Source: Desulfuromonas sp.
Lineage (GTDB): Bacteria > Desulfobacterota > Desulfuromonadia > Desulfuromonadales > SZUA-401
Length of the DNA stretch: 5,695 nucleotides
Assembly: GCA_002869605.1 (NCBI GenBank)
Contig: PKUI01000223.1
Coordinates: forward strand, 1-5,695
Reading direction: 5' to 3'
Shown here: piece by piece, positions 1 to 5,695 of the stretch
Numbering within the stretch: the first letter of the stretch is position 1
How the letters are laid out: every line of letters begins with the position of its first letter
Position numbers and translations under genes: made by a program
The notes under the pieces: model-generated
The model's input: the letters and a program-made list of their open reading frames with translations, nothing else
Told to the model about the DNA's origin: nothing
Databases searched by the model: none

Positions 1-1
1 C

Positions 2-514
2 CTGTACATCGAGCGGGAGGACTTCATGGAGGAGCCGCCGAAGAAGTTTTTCCGGCTCGCTCCGGGGCGCGAGGTGCGTTTCCGTTTTGCGTACTTTATA
101 CGCTGCGACGAAGTGATCAAGGATCCGCATACCGGCGAAGTGGTCGAACTGCTGTGCAGCTATGATCCCGAAACCCGTGGCGGGAATGCCGCGGATGGGC
201 GCAAGGTCAAGGGGACCATTCACTGGGTTTCGGCCGAGCATGCACAGGATGCGGAGGTGCGTCTCTACGATCGACTTTTCAACGTGCCCAACCCTGGCAC
301 CGGTGCCGAGGCGGAGCGTTGGCTGGAACAGCTCAATCCCGGCTCGCTGCAGGTGGTAAAGGGCAAACTCGAGCCGCTGTTGAGTGACAGTGAACCGGGT
401 GAGTGTTTCCAGTTTGAGCGGGTCGGTTATTTTTGCCGTGAACCGGGCGGCGATAAGCCGGTGTTTAACCGGGTGACGACCCTGCGTGATACCTGGGCCA
501 AGCAGGGCAAGTAA
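2..514 (+). CDS. glnS: Glutaminyl-tRNA synthetase (GlnRS), C-terminal part; 5' end outside the window
   Basis: GlnRS attaches glutamine to tRNA-Gln in the cytoplasm using ATP. Only the last 170 residues are present, and the frame is open to the left edge, so the start lies upstream; the internal Met at position 26 is not the start. The visible part is the C-terminal beta-barrel anticodon-binding region. Recognisable family stretches are LYIEREDF at the left edge, ADGRKVKGTIHWVS, RLYDRLFNVPNPG, FQFERVGYFC and the terminal PVFNR...LRDTWAK. These match E. coli GlnRS closely from memory, including the ending shortly after DTWAK. The catalytic Rossmann domain with its HIGH and KMSKS motifs is not in view. 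Presence of GlnRS implies direct charging of tRNA-Gln, although a GatCAB route could coexist. The stop TAA is 12 bases before the next gene, which suggests cotranscription. Identification is secure. Confidence 0.96.
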   Translation: MYIEREDFMEEPPKKFFRLAPGREVRFRFAYFIRCDEVIKDPHTGEVVELLCSYDPETRGGNAADGRKVKGTIHWVSAEHAQDAEVRLYDRLFNVPNPGTGAEAERWLEQLNPGSLQVVKGKLEPLLSDSEPGECFQFERVGYFCREPGGDKPVFNRVTTLRDTWAKQGK

Positions 515-526
515 CACGGAGTTACC

Positions 527-1510
527 ATGATCAGGATCCTGGTGATTGATCCCGAACTCTCGGTACGGGTGGCGTTACAGAACCTGTTCGATACGGGGTC
601 CGGATTTATCGTGGTGGGTGAAGCGCGGACCGGCGATGAGGCGCTTACCCTGATGACGCGCCGTCCCGATGTGGTCCTGTTGTCGATGGCCAGTATGGAT
701 GCCTCGGCCGAGCCGCTGATAACCATGCGCACCCTGCACCTGGTGCCGGTGGTGGTGATGGCGGACCATCTGCAAGGGGATGCCGTTGAACTGGCACGTG
801 CCGCCGGGGCCCGCCAGATTGTGCGGCGGCCGGTTCGCATCGGCAGAAAGGCGACTCTCGAGGACGCCGAGGCTGCTGAGTTGCTCGAGGCGTTACGCTT
901 TCATGCGCGGATGCAGTCTGAGGGCGAGGACCTGCACGTTGGCGAGCGCCACATCCTGGCGATCGGCGCATCAACCGGTGGCCCCAAGGCGGTGTTGAGG
1001 GTGCTGAGCATGCTCCCTCCCGGCCTCGGGCTGAGCGTGCTGATTGTCCAGCACATGGCGAGTGCATTGATGGCCGGTTACGCCGAGTGGCTCGATCGCG
1101 ACAGCCCGTTGTCGGTGCGCCTGGCCAAGGGCGGTGAACGCCTGGTCCCGGGGGTGGCTCTGGTCGCTCCCGGAAACTATCATCTCTGTATGCGCGGTGG
1201 ACAACTACGCATCAACAGCGAACCTCCGGTCAACAGCTGTCGTCCCTCGGTCGACGTGCTGTTCGAGTCGCTCGCTACGGAATGTGGTTCGGCGGTGGTG
1301 GCGGTCCTGTTGACCGGTATCGGACGTGACGGGGCCCGCGGCATGGCGGCGCTCAAGGATGCCGGAGCCTACACCATTGCGCAGGATGAGGCGAGCAGCG
1401 TGGTTTACGGGATGCCGCGAGCGGCGGCGGAGATCGGGGCAGCCCACGAAGTTCTGCCCCTCGAAAAGATCACCCCGGCGGTTTTACGGCAATTCGACAT
1501 TGCACCCTGA
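527..1510 (+). CDS. cheB: CheB-like protein-glutamate methylesterase/deamidase with a degenerate receiver domain
   Basis: CheB enzymes remove methyl groups from glutamates of chemoreceptors and deamidate glutamines, resetting adaptation in the cytoplasm. At 327 residues this is slightly shorter than the E. coli/Salmonella enzyme (349). Residues 1-103 look like a response-regulator receiver, about 104-140 a linker, and about 141-322 the catalytic domain. The catalytic triad is intact: Ser149 in GASTGG, His176 in VQHM and Asp268 in TGIGRDG. The family motif CRPSVDVLF is also present. The receiver is unusual. The phosphoacceptor Asp is Ser53 (PDVVLLS), the second residue of the acidic pair is Pro9 (D8-P9), the switch Ser/Thr is replaced near Ala79, and the conserved Lys is Arg101 before Pro102. 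Phosphorylation control therefore seems lost. GGAG at 518-521, 5 bases before ATG, supports the start. Methylesterase family membership is secure; the chemoreceptor substrate is inferred, and no cheR, cheA or mcp gene is in view. Confidence 0.9.
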   Translation: MIRILVIDPELSVRVALQNLFDTGSGFIVVGEARTGDEALTLMTRRPDVVLLSMASMDASAEPLITMRTLHLVPVVVMADHLQGDAVELARAAGARQIVRRPVRIGRKATLEDAEAAELLEALRFHARMQSEGEDLHVGERHILAIGASTGGPKAVLRVLSMLPPGLGLSVLIVQHMASALMAGYAEWLDRDSPLSVRLAKGGERLVPGVALVAPGNYHLCMRGGQLRINSEPPVNSCRPSVDVLFESLATECGSAVVAVLLTGIGRDGARGMAALKDAGAYTIAQDEASSVVYGMPRAAAEIGAAHEVLPLEKITPAVLRQFDIAP

Positions 1511-1546
1511 ATTATGTTACGACAGTGACCACGCGAAGGTCCAAGG

Positions 1547-1552
1547 AAGGAG
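1547..1552 (+). promoter_or_regulatory. Ribosome binding site that fixes the cysS start
   Basis: AAGGAG lies 11 bases before the ATG at 1564. An upstream in-frame GTG at 1525 would add 13 residues that lack family character and would place this Shine-Dalgarno sequence inside the coding region. The ATG start gives a protein beginning MALRVYNTL, as CysRS proteins usually do. Confidence 0.7.
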
Positions 1553-1563
1553 AAACAACGGCG

Positions 1564-3042
1564 ATGGCCCTGCGAGTCTATAACACCCTGAAGGGTGGCA
1601 AGGAACCGTTTCAGCCCCTCAATCCCCCCCGGGTCGGGATGTATGTCTGTGGAGTGACGGTTTATGATTACTGTCACATCGGGCATGCCCGTGCCAATAT
1701 CGTCTTCGATATCGTCTACCGTTACCTGCAGTTTGCCGGCTACGACGTGACCTACGTGCGCAACTACACCGATGTGGATGACAAGATCATCAACCGCGCC
1801 AACGAGCGGGGGATCGACAGCAAGGAGCTGGCCGAGGAGTTCATCCGTGCCTTCGATGAGGACATGGACATGCTTGGCATGGCCAGGCCGACTTACGAGC
1901 CGAAGGCGACCGAGCACATCCCCGAGATCATCGCCATCGTCGAGCAGCTGATCGCCAAGGACAAGGCCTACGCGTCCGAGGGCGATGTCTACTTCAAGGT
2001 CAACGCCTTCGACGACTACCTCAAGCTTTCCAAGCGCAACATGGACGAGATGCAGGCCGGGGCGCGCATCGCGCCGGGCGAGAAGAAGCAGCACCCGATG
2101 GACTTTGCCCTCTGGAAGGCGGCCAAGCCGGGAGAGCCGGCCTGGGAGTCGCCGTGGGGTCCGGGGCGCCCGGGCTGGCACATCGAGTGCTCGGCGATGA
2201 GTATGAAGTTCCTCGGCGAAACCTTCGACATTCACGGTGGTGGCAAGGACCTGGTCTTTCCGCACCACGAGAACGAGATCGCACAGAGCGAGGCGGCCAA
2301 CGACAGGCCGTTCGCCAAGTACTGGCTGCATAACGGCTTTGTCAACGTCAACGCCGAGAAGATGAGCAAGTCGCTCGGTAACTTCTTCACCATCCGCGAG
2401 ATCCTCGAAAAGTTTGACCCCGAGGTGGTGCGTTTCTTCATCCTTCAGGCACACTACCGCTCGCCGATCGATTTCTCCGACCAGAACCTCAAGGAGGCCG
2501 GCGCAGGCTTAAGCCGTATCTACGAGGCGCTGCTCGCTGCCGAGGAGCTGCTCGCGACCCAGGAGAGCATCTCCGTGCAGGCCGAAGGGCTCAAGGGGAG
2601 CGATTCCGAGCTGGCGGAGCTGGTTACCGGCGTCGAACAGCGATTCCGCGAGGCGATGGACGACGATTTCAACACCGCCCTGGCGATTGGACACCTCTTC
2701 GAGGTGGTGCGTGCGCTCAACCGCATTGCCACCGAGAAGCACTACAAGAAGAAGCCGGGGCTGCTTGCGGTATTACGCGACGGTCTCGCCGAGGTGTTGC
2801 GCCTCGGCGGGGTGCTGGGGCTGTTCACCACCCCGGCCGGCGAATGGCTGGAGCGCGAGAAGTTGCTCGGCCTTGTCGGCACAGGCTTAAGCCCCGAGAT
2901 GATCGAGGCGCTGATCGACGAGCGTAACGTAGCGCGCAAGAACAAGGACTTCGCGCGCAGCGACCAGATCCGCGACGATCTGGCGGAGCGCGGGGTGTTG
3001 TTGCTGGACAGTGCCCAGGGCACCGGCTGGAAACTCAAATAG
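1564..3042 (+). CDS. cysS: Cysteinyl-tRNA synthetase (CysRS)
   Basis: This class I enzyme charges tRNA-Cys with cysteine in the cytoplasm. The protein is 492 residues, longer than E. coli CysRS (461). The extra length appears to lie in the helical C-terminal half. The catalytic Rossmann domain carries the HIGH signature at 38-41 and KMSKS at 266-270. The zinc site that recognises the cysteine thiol is complete: Cys29 in YVCGVTVYD, Cys209 in HIECSAMS, His234 in FPHHENE and Glu238. A helical DALR-type anticodon-binding region follows, with the typical [10 protein letters not shown] at 365-374. The C-terminal tail ([16 protein letters not shown]...GTGWKL) is characteristic. The gene is the last of the glnS-cheB-cysS run, with 53 bases after cheB and a strong terminator 29 bases after its stop. 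Nothing essential is missing. Two identical 12-base palindrome-containing repeats lie inside it. Confidence 0.98.
   Translation: MALRVYNTLKGGKEPFQPLNPPRVGMYVCGVTVYDYCHIGHARANIVFDIVYRYLQFAGYDVTYVRNYTDVDDKIINRANERGIDSKELAEEFIRAFDEDMDMLGMARPTYEPKATEHIPEIIAIVEQLIAKDKAYASEGDVYFKVNAFDDYLKLSKRNMDEMQAGARIAPGEKKQHPMDFALWKAAKPGEPAWESPWGPGRPGWHIECSAMSMKFLGETFDIHGGGKDLVFPHHENEIAQSEAANDRPFAKYWLHNGFVNVNAEKMSKSLGNFFTIREILEKFDPEVVRFFILQAHYRSPIDFSDQNLKEAGAGLSRIYEALLAAEELLATQESISVQAEGLKGSDSELAELVTGVEQRFREAMDDDFNTALAIGHLFEVVRALNRIATEKHYKKKPGLLAVLRDGLAEVLRLGGVLGLFTTPAGEWLEREKLLGLVGTGLSPEMIEALIDERNVARKNKDFARSDQIRDDLAERGVLLLDSAQGTGWKLK
2504..2515. repeat. 12-base repeat CAGGCTTAAGCC, copy 1 (contains the palindrome GGCTTAAGCC)
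   Basis: This is the first of two identical copies inside cysS, 378 bases apart and in the same codon phase. The core GGCTTAAGCC is a perfect 10-base palindrome. It encodes Gly-Leu-Ser with a TTA leucine codon in a gene that otherwise mostly uses CTG and CTC. Confidence 0.6.
2882..2893. repeat. 12-base repeat CAGGCTTAAGCC, copy 2
   Basis: Identical to the copy at 2504-2515 and again read as Gly-Leu-Ser with a TTA codon. The surrounding protein sequences ([11 protein letters not shown] and [12 protein letters not shown]) are only loosely alike, so a recent duplication of a longer segment is not evident. Confidence 0.6.
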
Positions 3043-3071
3043 TGGCCTGAGCATACAGGCGATTGAACGAT

Positions 3072-3103
3072 AGGCCGGGCGTTTTGCCCGGCCTTTTCGT
3101 TTC
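3072..3103 (+). terminator. Rho-independent terminator of the glnS-cheB-cysS unit
   Basis: A perfect 8-bp GC stem (GGCCGGGC at 3073-3080, GCCCGGCC at 3086-3093), extended by an A-T pair, encloses the five-base loop GTTTT. TTTTCGTTT follows on the + strand. It sits 29 bases after the cysS stop and directly abuts the stop codon of the convergent yitT-type gene. Read on the - strand the stem is followed by TATCGTTC, a poor T-tract, so termination of the opposing transcript would be weaker. Confidence 0.92.
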
Positions 3104-3964
3104 CTAGTAGATTTTCCGTTTGGAGAAGGTGGAGCCGAGGACGCTGAAGGTGTTTTCTACAATAAACAGCGAAACTGGATCGGTGGTGAAAACAATCTCT
3201 TCAAGGCGCTTGAGTTGAATATTGTTGATGACCACCATCAACACTGTCTTGGGGGTATTGCGGTAGGCGCCGGTCGCGGGTAGCATGGTGGTGCCTATCT
3301 TCAGGTGTTCCATGGTGCGGTTGGCAATCTCCTGCGGTTTCTCGGAGATGATAAAGGCGAGCTTGCGCTGGTTGAACATCGACAGGCAGTAGTCGACGGT
3401 GACCGAGGTAATGAAGACCGAGATCATCGAGGCGATGACCAGGTCGTTATCGAGTGTTGCGAAGCTGAAACTGAACAGGACGCAATTAAACGCGAAATAA
3501 AACTTGCCGATGCCGATGTTAAACTTTTGGTTGAGGTAGATGGCGACAACGTCGAGGCCGCCGTTGGAGCCGAGGGAGCGCAACACCATGCCGGCGCCAG
3601 CGCCGATAAAGACTCCGAAGCTGAGCGCGGCATAGAGCTGGTTCTGGATGGGGATGGTAAAATCGACAGACATGGCGGTACCCGAGATGCAGAGCATGGC
3701 GAGGAAGCTGTAGCCGAGGAAACGCTTGCTGATACAGAGATAGCCGAACACGAACATCGGGATGTTGAACAGCATGTAATAAAGAGCTGGATTGAGACTG
3801 TCCGACAGGTAGTAGATCAACGAGGAGATACCGAACAGCCCGCCCGGGACGAACTGGTGCGGTTCGCCAATGGTCTTGAAGCCGACCCCCTGGATGATGG
3901 AGCCGATGATAATCAGAGAACAGTTCCACAGCAGCGAATAAGAAAGTTGCGGTTTTCTCGGCAT
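3104..3964 (-). CDS. YitT family membrane protein (YitT membrane domain plus DUF2179)
   Basis: This is a 286-residue inner-membrane protein of unknown biochemical function, as for the YitT family in general. Hydrophobic segments lie at about 11-28, 40-54, 60-78, 84-100, 110-128, 153-171 and 175-191. Two related glycine motifs, VPGGLFGIS (39-47) and GSNGGLDVVA (132-141), suggest the internal pseudo-repeat typical of the family. From about 200 to the end is a soluble domain matching DUF2179, with GAYRNTPKTVLMVVI (232-246) and DPVSLFIVENTFSVLGSTF (262-280). There is no signal peptide; MPRK and then the first membrane helix start the protein. The start is supported by AAGGAG on the - strand, 7 bases before ATG. 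The gene is transcribed alone, convergent with cysS and divergent from uvrB. Its codons look more AT-rich than those of its neighbours (for example around 3470-3545), partly because membrane proteins use many Phe, Ile and Asn residues. Substrate or role cannot be assigned. Confidence 0.88.
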   Translation of the reverse strand: MPRKPQLSYSLLWNCSLIIIGSIIQGVGFKTIGEPHQFVPGGLFGISSLIYYLSDSLNPALYYMLFNIPMFVFGYLCISKRFLGYSFLAMLCISGTAMSVDFTIPIQNQLYAALSFGVFIGAGAGMVLRSLGSNGGLDVVAIYLNQKFNIGIGKFYFAFNCVLFSFSFATLDNDLVIASMISVFITSVTVDYCLSMFNQRKLAFIISEKPQEIANRTMEHLKIGTTMLPATGAYRNTPKTVLMVVINNIQLKRLEEIVFTTDPVSLFIVENTFSVLGSTFSKRKIY

Positions 3965-3971
3965 AACGGAT

Positions 3972-3977
3972 CTCCTT
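3972..3977 (-). promoter_or_regulatory. Ribosome binding site of the YitT-family gene
   Basis: Read on the - strand this is AAGGAG, followed by 7 bases and then the ATG at 3964-3962. This is a strong, well-spaced Shine-Dalgarno sequence and supports the chosen start. Confidence 0.7.
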
Positions 3978-4040
3978 CACAATGCACGCAGTCAGTCTCT
4001 AGGGAAAACATAATCATTTGCAGGATGTCAACCGGTAGCT
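3978..4040. promoter_or_regulatory. Divergent control region between the YitT-family gene and uvrB
   Basis: Both genes must be expressed from this short gap unless their promoters lie inside coding sequence. On the - strand there is a perfect -35 hexamer TTGACA (4031-4026). The best -10 match, TATGTT (4012-4007), is only 13 bases away, shorter than the usual 16-18, so this promoter is tentative. On the + strand CATAAT (4009-4014) resembles a -10 box for uvrB but has no good -35 partner. I see no CTG-N10-CAG or GAAC-N4-GTTC LexA-type operator. Confidence 0.3.
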
Positions 4041-5695
4041 ATGGCACGATTTAATTTAGTAAGCAACTACCAGCCGCGCGGCGACCAGCCGCAAGCGATC
4101 TCCGAGCTGAGTGCGGGGCTTGTGCGCAACGATCCGCACCAGGTGCTGCTCGGGGTCACCGGCTCGGGGAAGACCTTCACCATGGCCAACGTGGTGCAGC
4201 AGGTGCAGCGTCCGACCTTGGTGTTGGCCCACAACAAGACCCTCGCCGCACAGCTCTACGGGGAGTTCAAGGAGCTGTTTCCCGACAACGCTGTGGAGTA
4301 CTTCGTCTCCTATTACGATTACTACCAGCCCGAAGCCTACGTTCCGACCACCGATACCTTCATCGAGAAGGACTCGTCGATCAACGAGGAGATCGATAAG
4401 CTGCGCCACAGCGCCACGCGAAGCCTGCTGTCGAGGCGCGACGTGCTGATCGTCGCCTCGGTTTCGTGCATCTACGGCCTCGGTTCGCCGGAAGCCTACT
4501 ACGGCATGCTGGTCAAGCTCGAGGAGGGGATGGAACTCGACCGCAACGAGCTGCTGCGGCGACTTGTCGAAAACCAGTACCAGCGCAACGACGTCGACTT
4601 CCACCGTGGCACCTTCCGGGTGCGCGGCGACACCGTCGAAGTGTTTCCCGCCTACGAGGAGAAACTCGCCCTGCGCATCGAGTTCTTCGGCGACGAGATC
4701 GAGGCGATCAGTGAGATCGATCCGCTGCGAGGTCAGGTCATCGACCGCCTTAAGAGTACCGCCATCTTCCCCGCCAGCCACTACGTCGCCACCCGCCCGA
4801 CCCTGGAGCGCGCGATCAAGGAGATCCAGGAGGAGCTACGCGAGCGGATCGAGTATTTCCGCGAACGGGAGATGCTGCTCGAAGCGCAGCGCATCGAACA
4901 GCGCACCCTGTTCGACATCGAGATGATCGAGGAGATGGGGTACTGCCAGGGGATCGAGAACTACTCGCGTTTTCTCGATGCGCGCAAGACCGGAGAACCG
5001 CCGGCAACCCTGTTCGACTACTTCCCCGAGGATGCCCTGCTGTTCATCGACGAGAGCCATGTCACCGTCAGTCAGGTCGGCGCCATGTACCGCGGCGATC
5101 GCTCGCGCAAGGAGACCCTGGTCAACTACGGTTTCCGCCTCCCCTCGGCGCTCGATAACCGGCCGCTGATGTTCGAGGAGTTCGAGCACAAGAACCTGCA
5201 GACCGTCTACGTTTCGGCGACCCCGGGTGATTACGAGTTGGAGAAGTCCGAGGGGGTGGTGGTCGAGCAAATCGTACGCCCCACCGGCCTGGTCGATCCG
5301 CCGATCGAGGTGCGCCCGGCCAGTAGCCAGGTTGACGACCTGATCGACGAGCTGCGCACCACGATTGCCCAACAGCATCGGGTGCTTGTGACCACCTTGA
5401 CCAAGCGCATGGCCGAGGAACTCACCGACTACCTCAACGAGCTCGGCATCCGCGTGCGTTACCTGCACGCCGACATCGACACTGTGACGCGCATGGAGAT
5501 TATCCGCGACCTGCGCAAGGGGGAGTTCGACGTGCTGATCGGTATTAACCTGTTGCGCGAGGGGATCGATATTCCGGAAGTTGCGCTGGTCGCGATTCTC
5601 GATGCCGACAAAGAGGGCTTTTTGCGAAGTACCCGCTCGCTGATCCAGACCTGCGGGCGTGCCGCACGTAACCTCGACGGGCGGGTAATCATGTA
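4041..5695 (+). CDS. uvrB: UvrABC excision nuclease subunit B (UvrB), 3' end outside the window
   Basis: UvrB is loaded onto DNA by UvrA, verifies bulky lesions with its ATP-driven helicase fold, and recruits UvrC for incision. The first 551 residues are visible with no stop. Walker A is GVTGSGKT at 38-45. The lesion-probing beta-hairpin region begins [10 protein letters not shown] at 91-100. Walker B is DESH at 337-340. The family signature YRGDRSRK and [11 protein letters not shown] follows. Helicase motif V ([13 protein letters not shown]) and motif VI (QTCGRAARN, 536-544, with Arg540 and Arg543) are present. Cys538 sits where E. coli has Ile. The UvrC-binding UVR domain at the C terminus lies beyond the window. 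An in-frame TAA at 4011-4013, with no other start codon after it, makes ATG 4041 the only upstream choice. Its Shine-Dalgarno is poor: AGGA at 4022-4025 is about 15 bases away. Identification is secure. Confidence 0.98.
   Translation, partial: MARFNLVSNYQPRGDQPQAISELSAGLVRNDPHQVLLGVTGSGKTFTMANVVQQVQRPTLVLAHNKTLAAQLYGEFKELFPDNAVEYFVSYYDYYQPEAYVPTTDTFIEKDSSINEEIDKLRHSATRSLLSRRDVLIVASVSCIYGLGSPEAYYGMLVKLEEGMELDRNELLRRLVENQYQRNDVDFHRGTFRVRGDTVEVFPAYEEKLALRIEFFGDEIEAISEIDPLRGQVIDRLKSTAIFPASHYVATRPTLERAIKEIQEELRERIEYFREREMLLEAQRIEQRTLFDIEMIEEMGYCQGIENYSRFLDARKTGEPPATLFDYFPEDALLFIDESHVTVSQVGAMYRGDRSRKETLVNYGFRLPSALDNRPLMFEEFEHKNLQTVYVSATPGDYELEKSEGVVVEQIVRPTGLVDPPIEVRPASSQVDDLIDELRTTIAQQHRVLVTTLTKRMAEELTDYLNELGIRVRYLHADIDTVTRMEIIRDLRKGEFDVLIGINLLREGIDIPEVALVAILDADKEGFLRSTRSLIQTCGRAARNLDGRVIM

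Noticed and set aside
1525..1563. GTG at 1525 as an extended start for cysS
   Set aside because: It would add 13 polar residues not seen in CysRS and would bury the AAGGAG ribosome binding site at 1547-1552. ATG 1564 is the better start.
1511..1563. Possible T-box or other leader RNA before cysS
   Set aside because: The gap is only 53 bases and shows no terminator hairpin or T-box consensus, so it is too short for such a leader.
1405..2454. Long - strand open frame (349 codons) opposite cysS and the end of cheB
   Set aside because: It lies wholly opposite strongly identified genes. Its Val/Leu/Asp/His-rich product has no family character, as expected from the complement of a GC-rich gene.
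3305..4054. + strand open frame of 249 codons opposite the YitT-family gene
   Set aside because: The product is a low-complexity, Asp/Glu/His-rich sequence typical of the antisense of a hydrophobic protein. The - strand frame has clear family motifs and a good ribosome binding site.
4056..4781. - strand open frame of 241 codons opposite uvrB
   Set aside because: It lies opposite the invariant UvrB motifs and has no recognisable domain, so it is a complement artefact.
4836..5468. - strand open frame of 210 codons opposite uvrB
   Set aside because: Same reasoning: the + strand encodes continuous UvrB here, including Walker B, and the antisense product resembles nothing known.
5634..5695. Cys538 in UvrB motif VI as a sign of an altered helicase
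   Set aside because: The catalytic arginines Arg540 and Arg543 are intact and the position tolerates variation. I cannot judge rarity without an alignment, so I noted it only in the gene entry.

Overview
This window is GC-rich bacterial chromosome carrying housekeeping genes. It holds two aminoacyl-tRNA synthetase genes (the glnS tail and a complete cysS), a complete cheB-like gene between them, a convergent YitT-family membrane protein gene, and most of uvrB. No mobile element, CRISPR array, tRNA or rRNA is visible. A bacterial-type GlnRS, a cheB-family gene and a YitT protein together fit a proteobacterium. My best guess is a Desulfuromonas/Geobacter-like deltaproteobacterium. That is an inference from gene content and from remembered protein similarity, not something the sequence proves.

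Positions 1-3103 (+ strand) form one apparent transcription unit: the end of glnS, then the cheB-like gene 12 bases later, then cysS after a 53-base gap, closed by a strong intrinsic terminator at 3072-3103. The two synthetases charge tRNA-Gln and tRNA-Cys. The gene between them encodes a methylesterase whose catalytic triad (Ser149, His176, Asp268) is intact. Its N-terminal receiver domain has lost the phosphoacceptor Asp (Ser53 instead) and most other phosphorylation residues. No other chemotaxis gene is in view.

Positions 3104-3964 (- strand) encode a 286-residue YitT-family protein, with a membrane domain followed by a cytoplasmic DUF2179 domain. It converges on cysS across the terminator. 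The 76 bases at 3965-4040 separate it from the divergent uvrB and must hold both 5' control regions. No canonical SOS box and no good uvrB ribosome binding site can be seen there.

Positions 4041-5695 (+ strand) encode the first 551 residues of UvrB, the damage-verifying helicase of nucleotide excision repair, running off the window end.

I find no convincing undescribed multi-gene system. The best lead is the phosphorylation-dead CheB-like protein embedded in a tRNA-synthetase operon.
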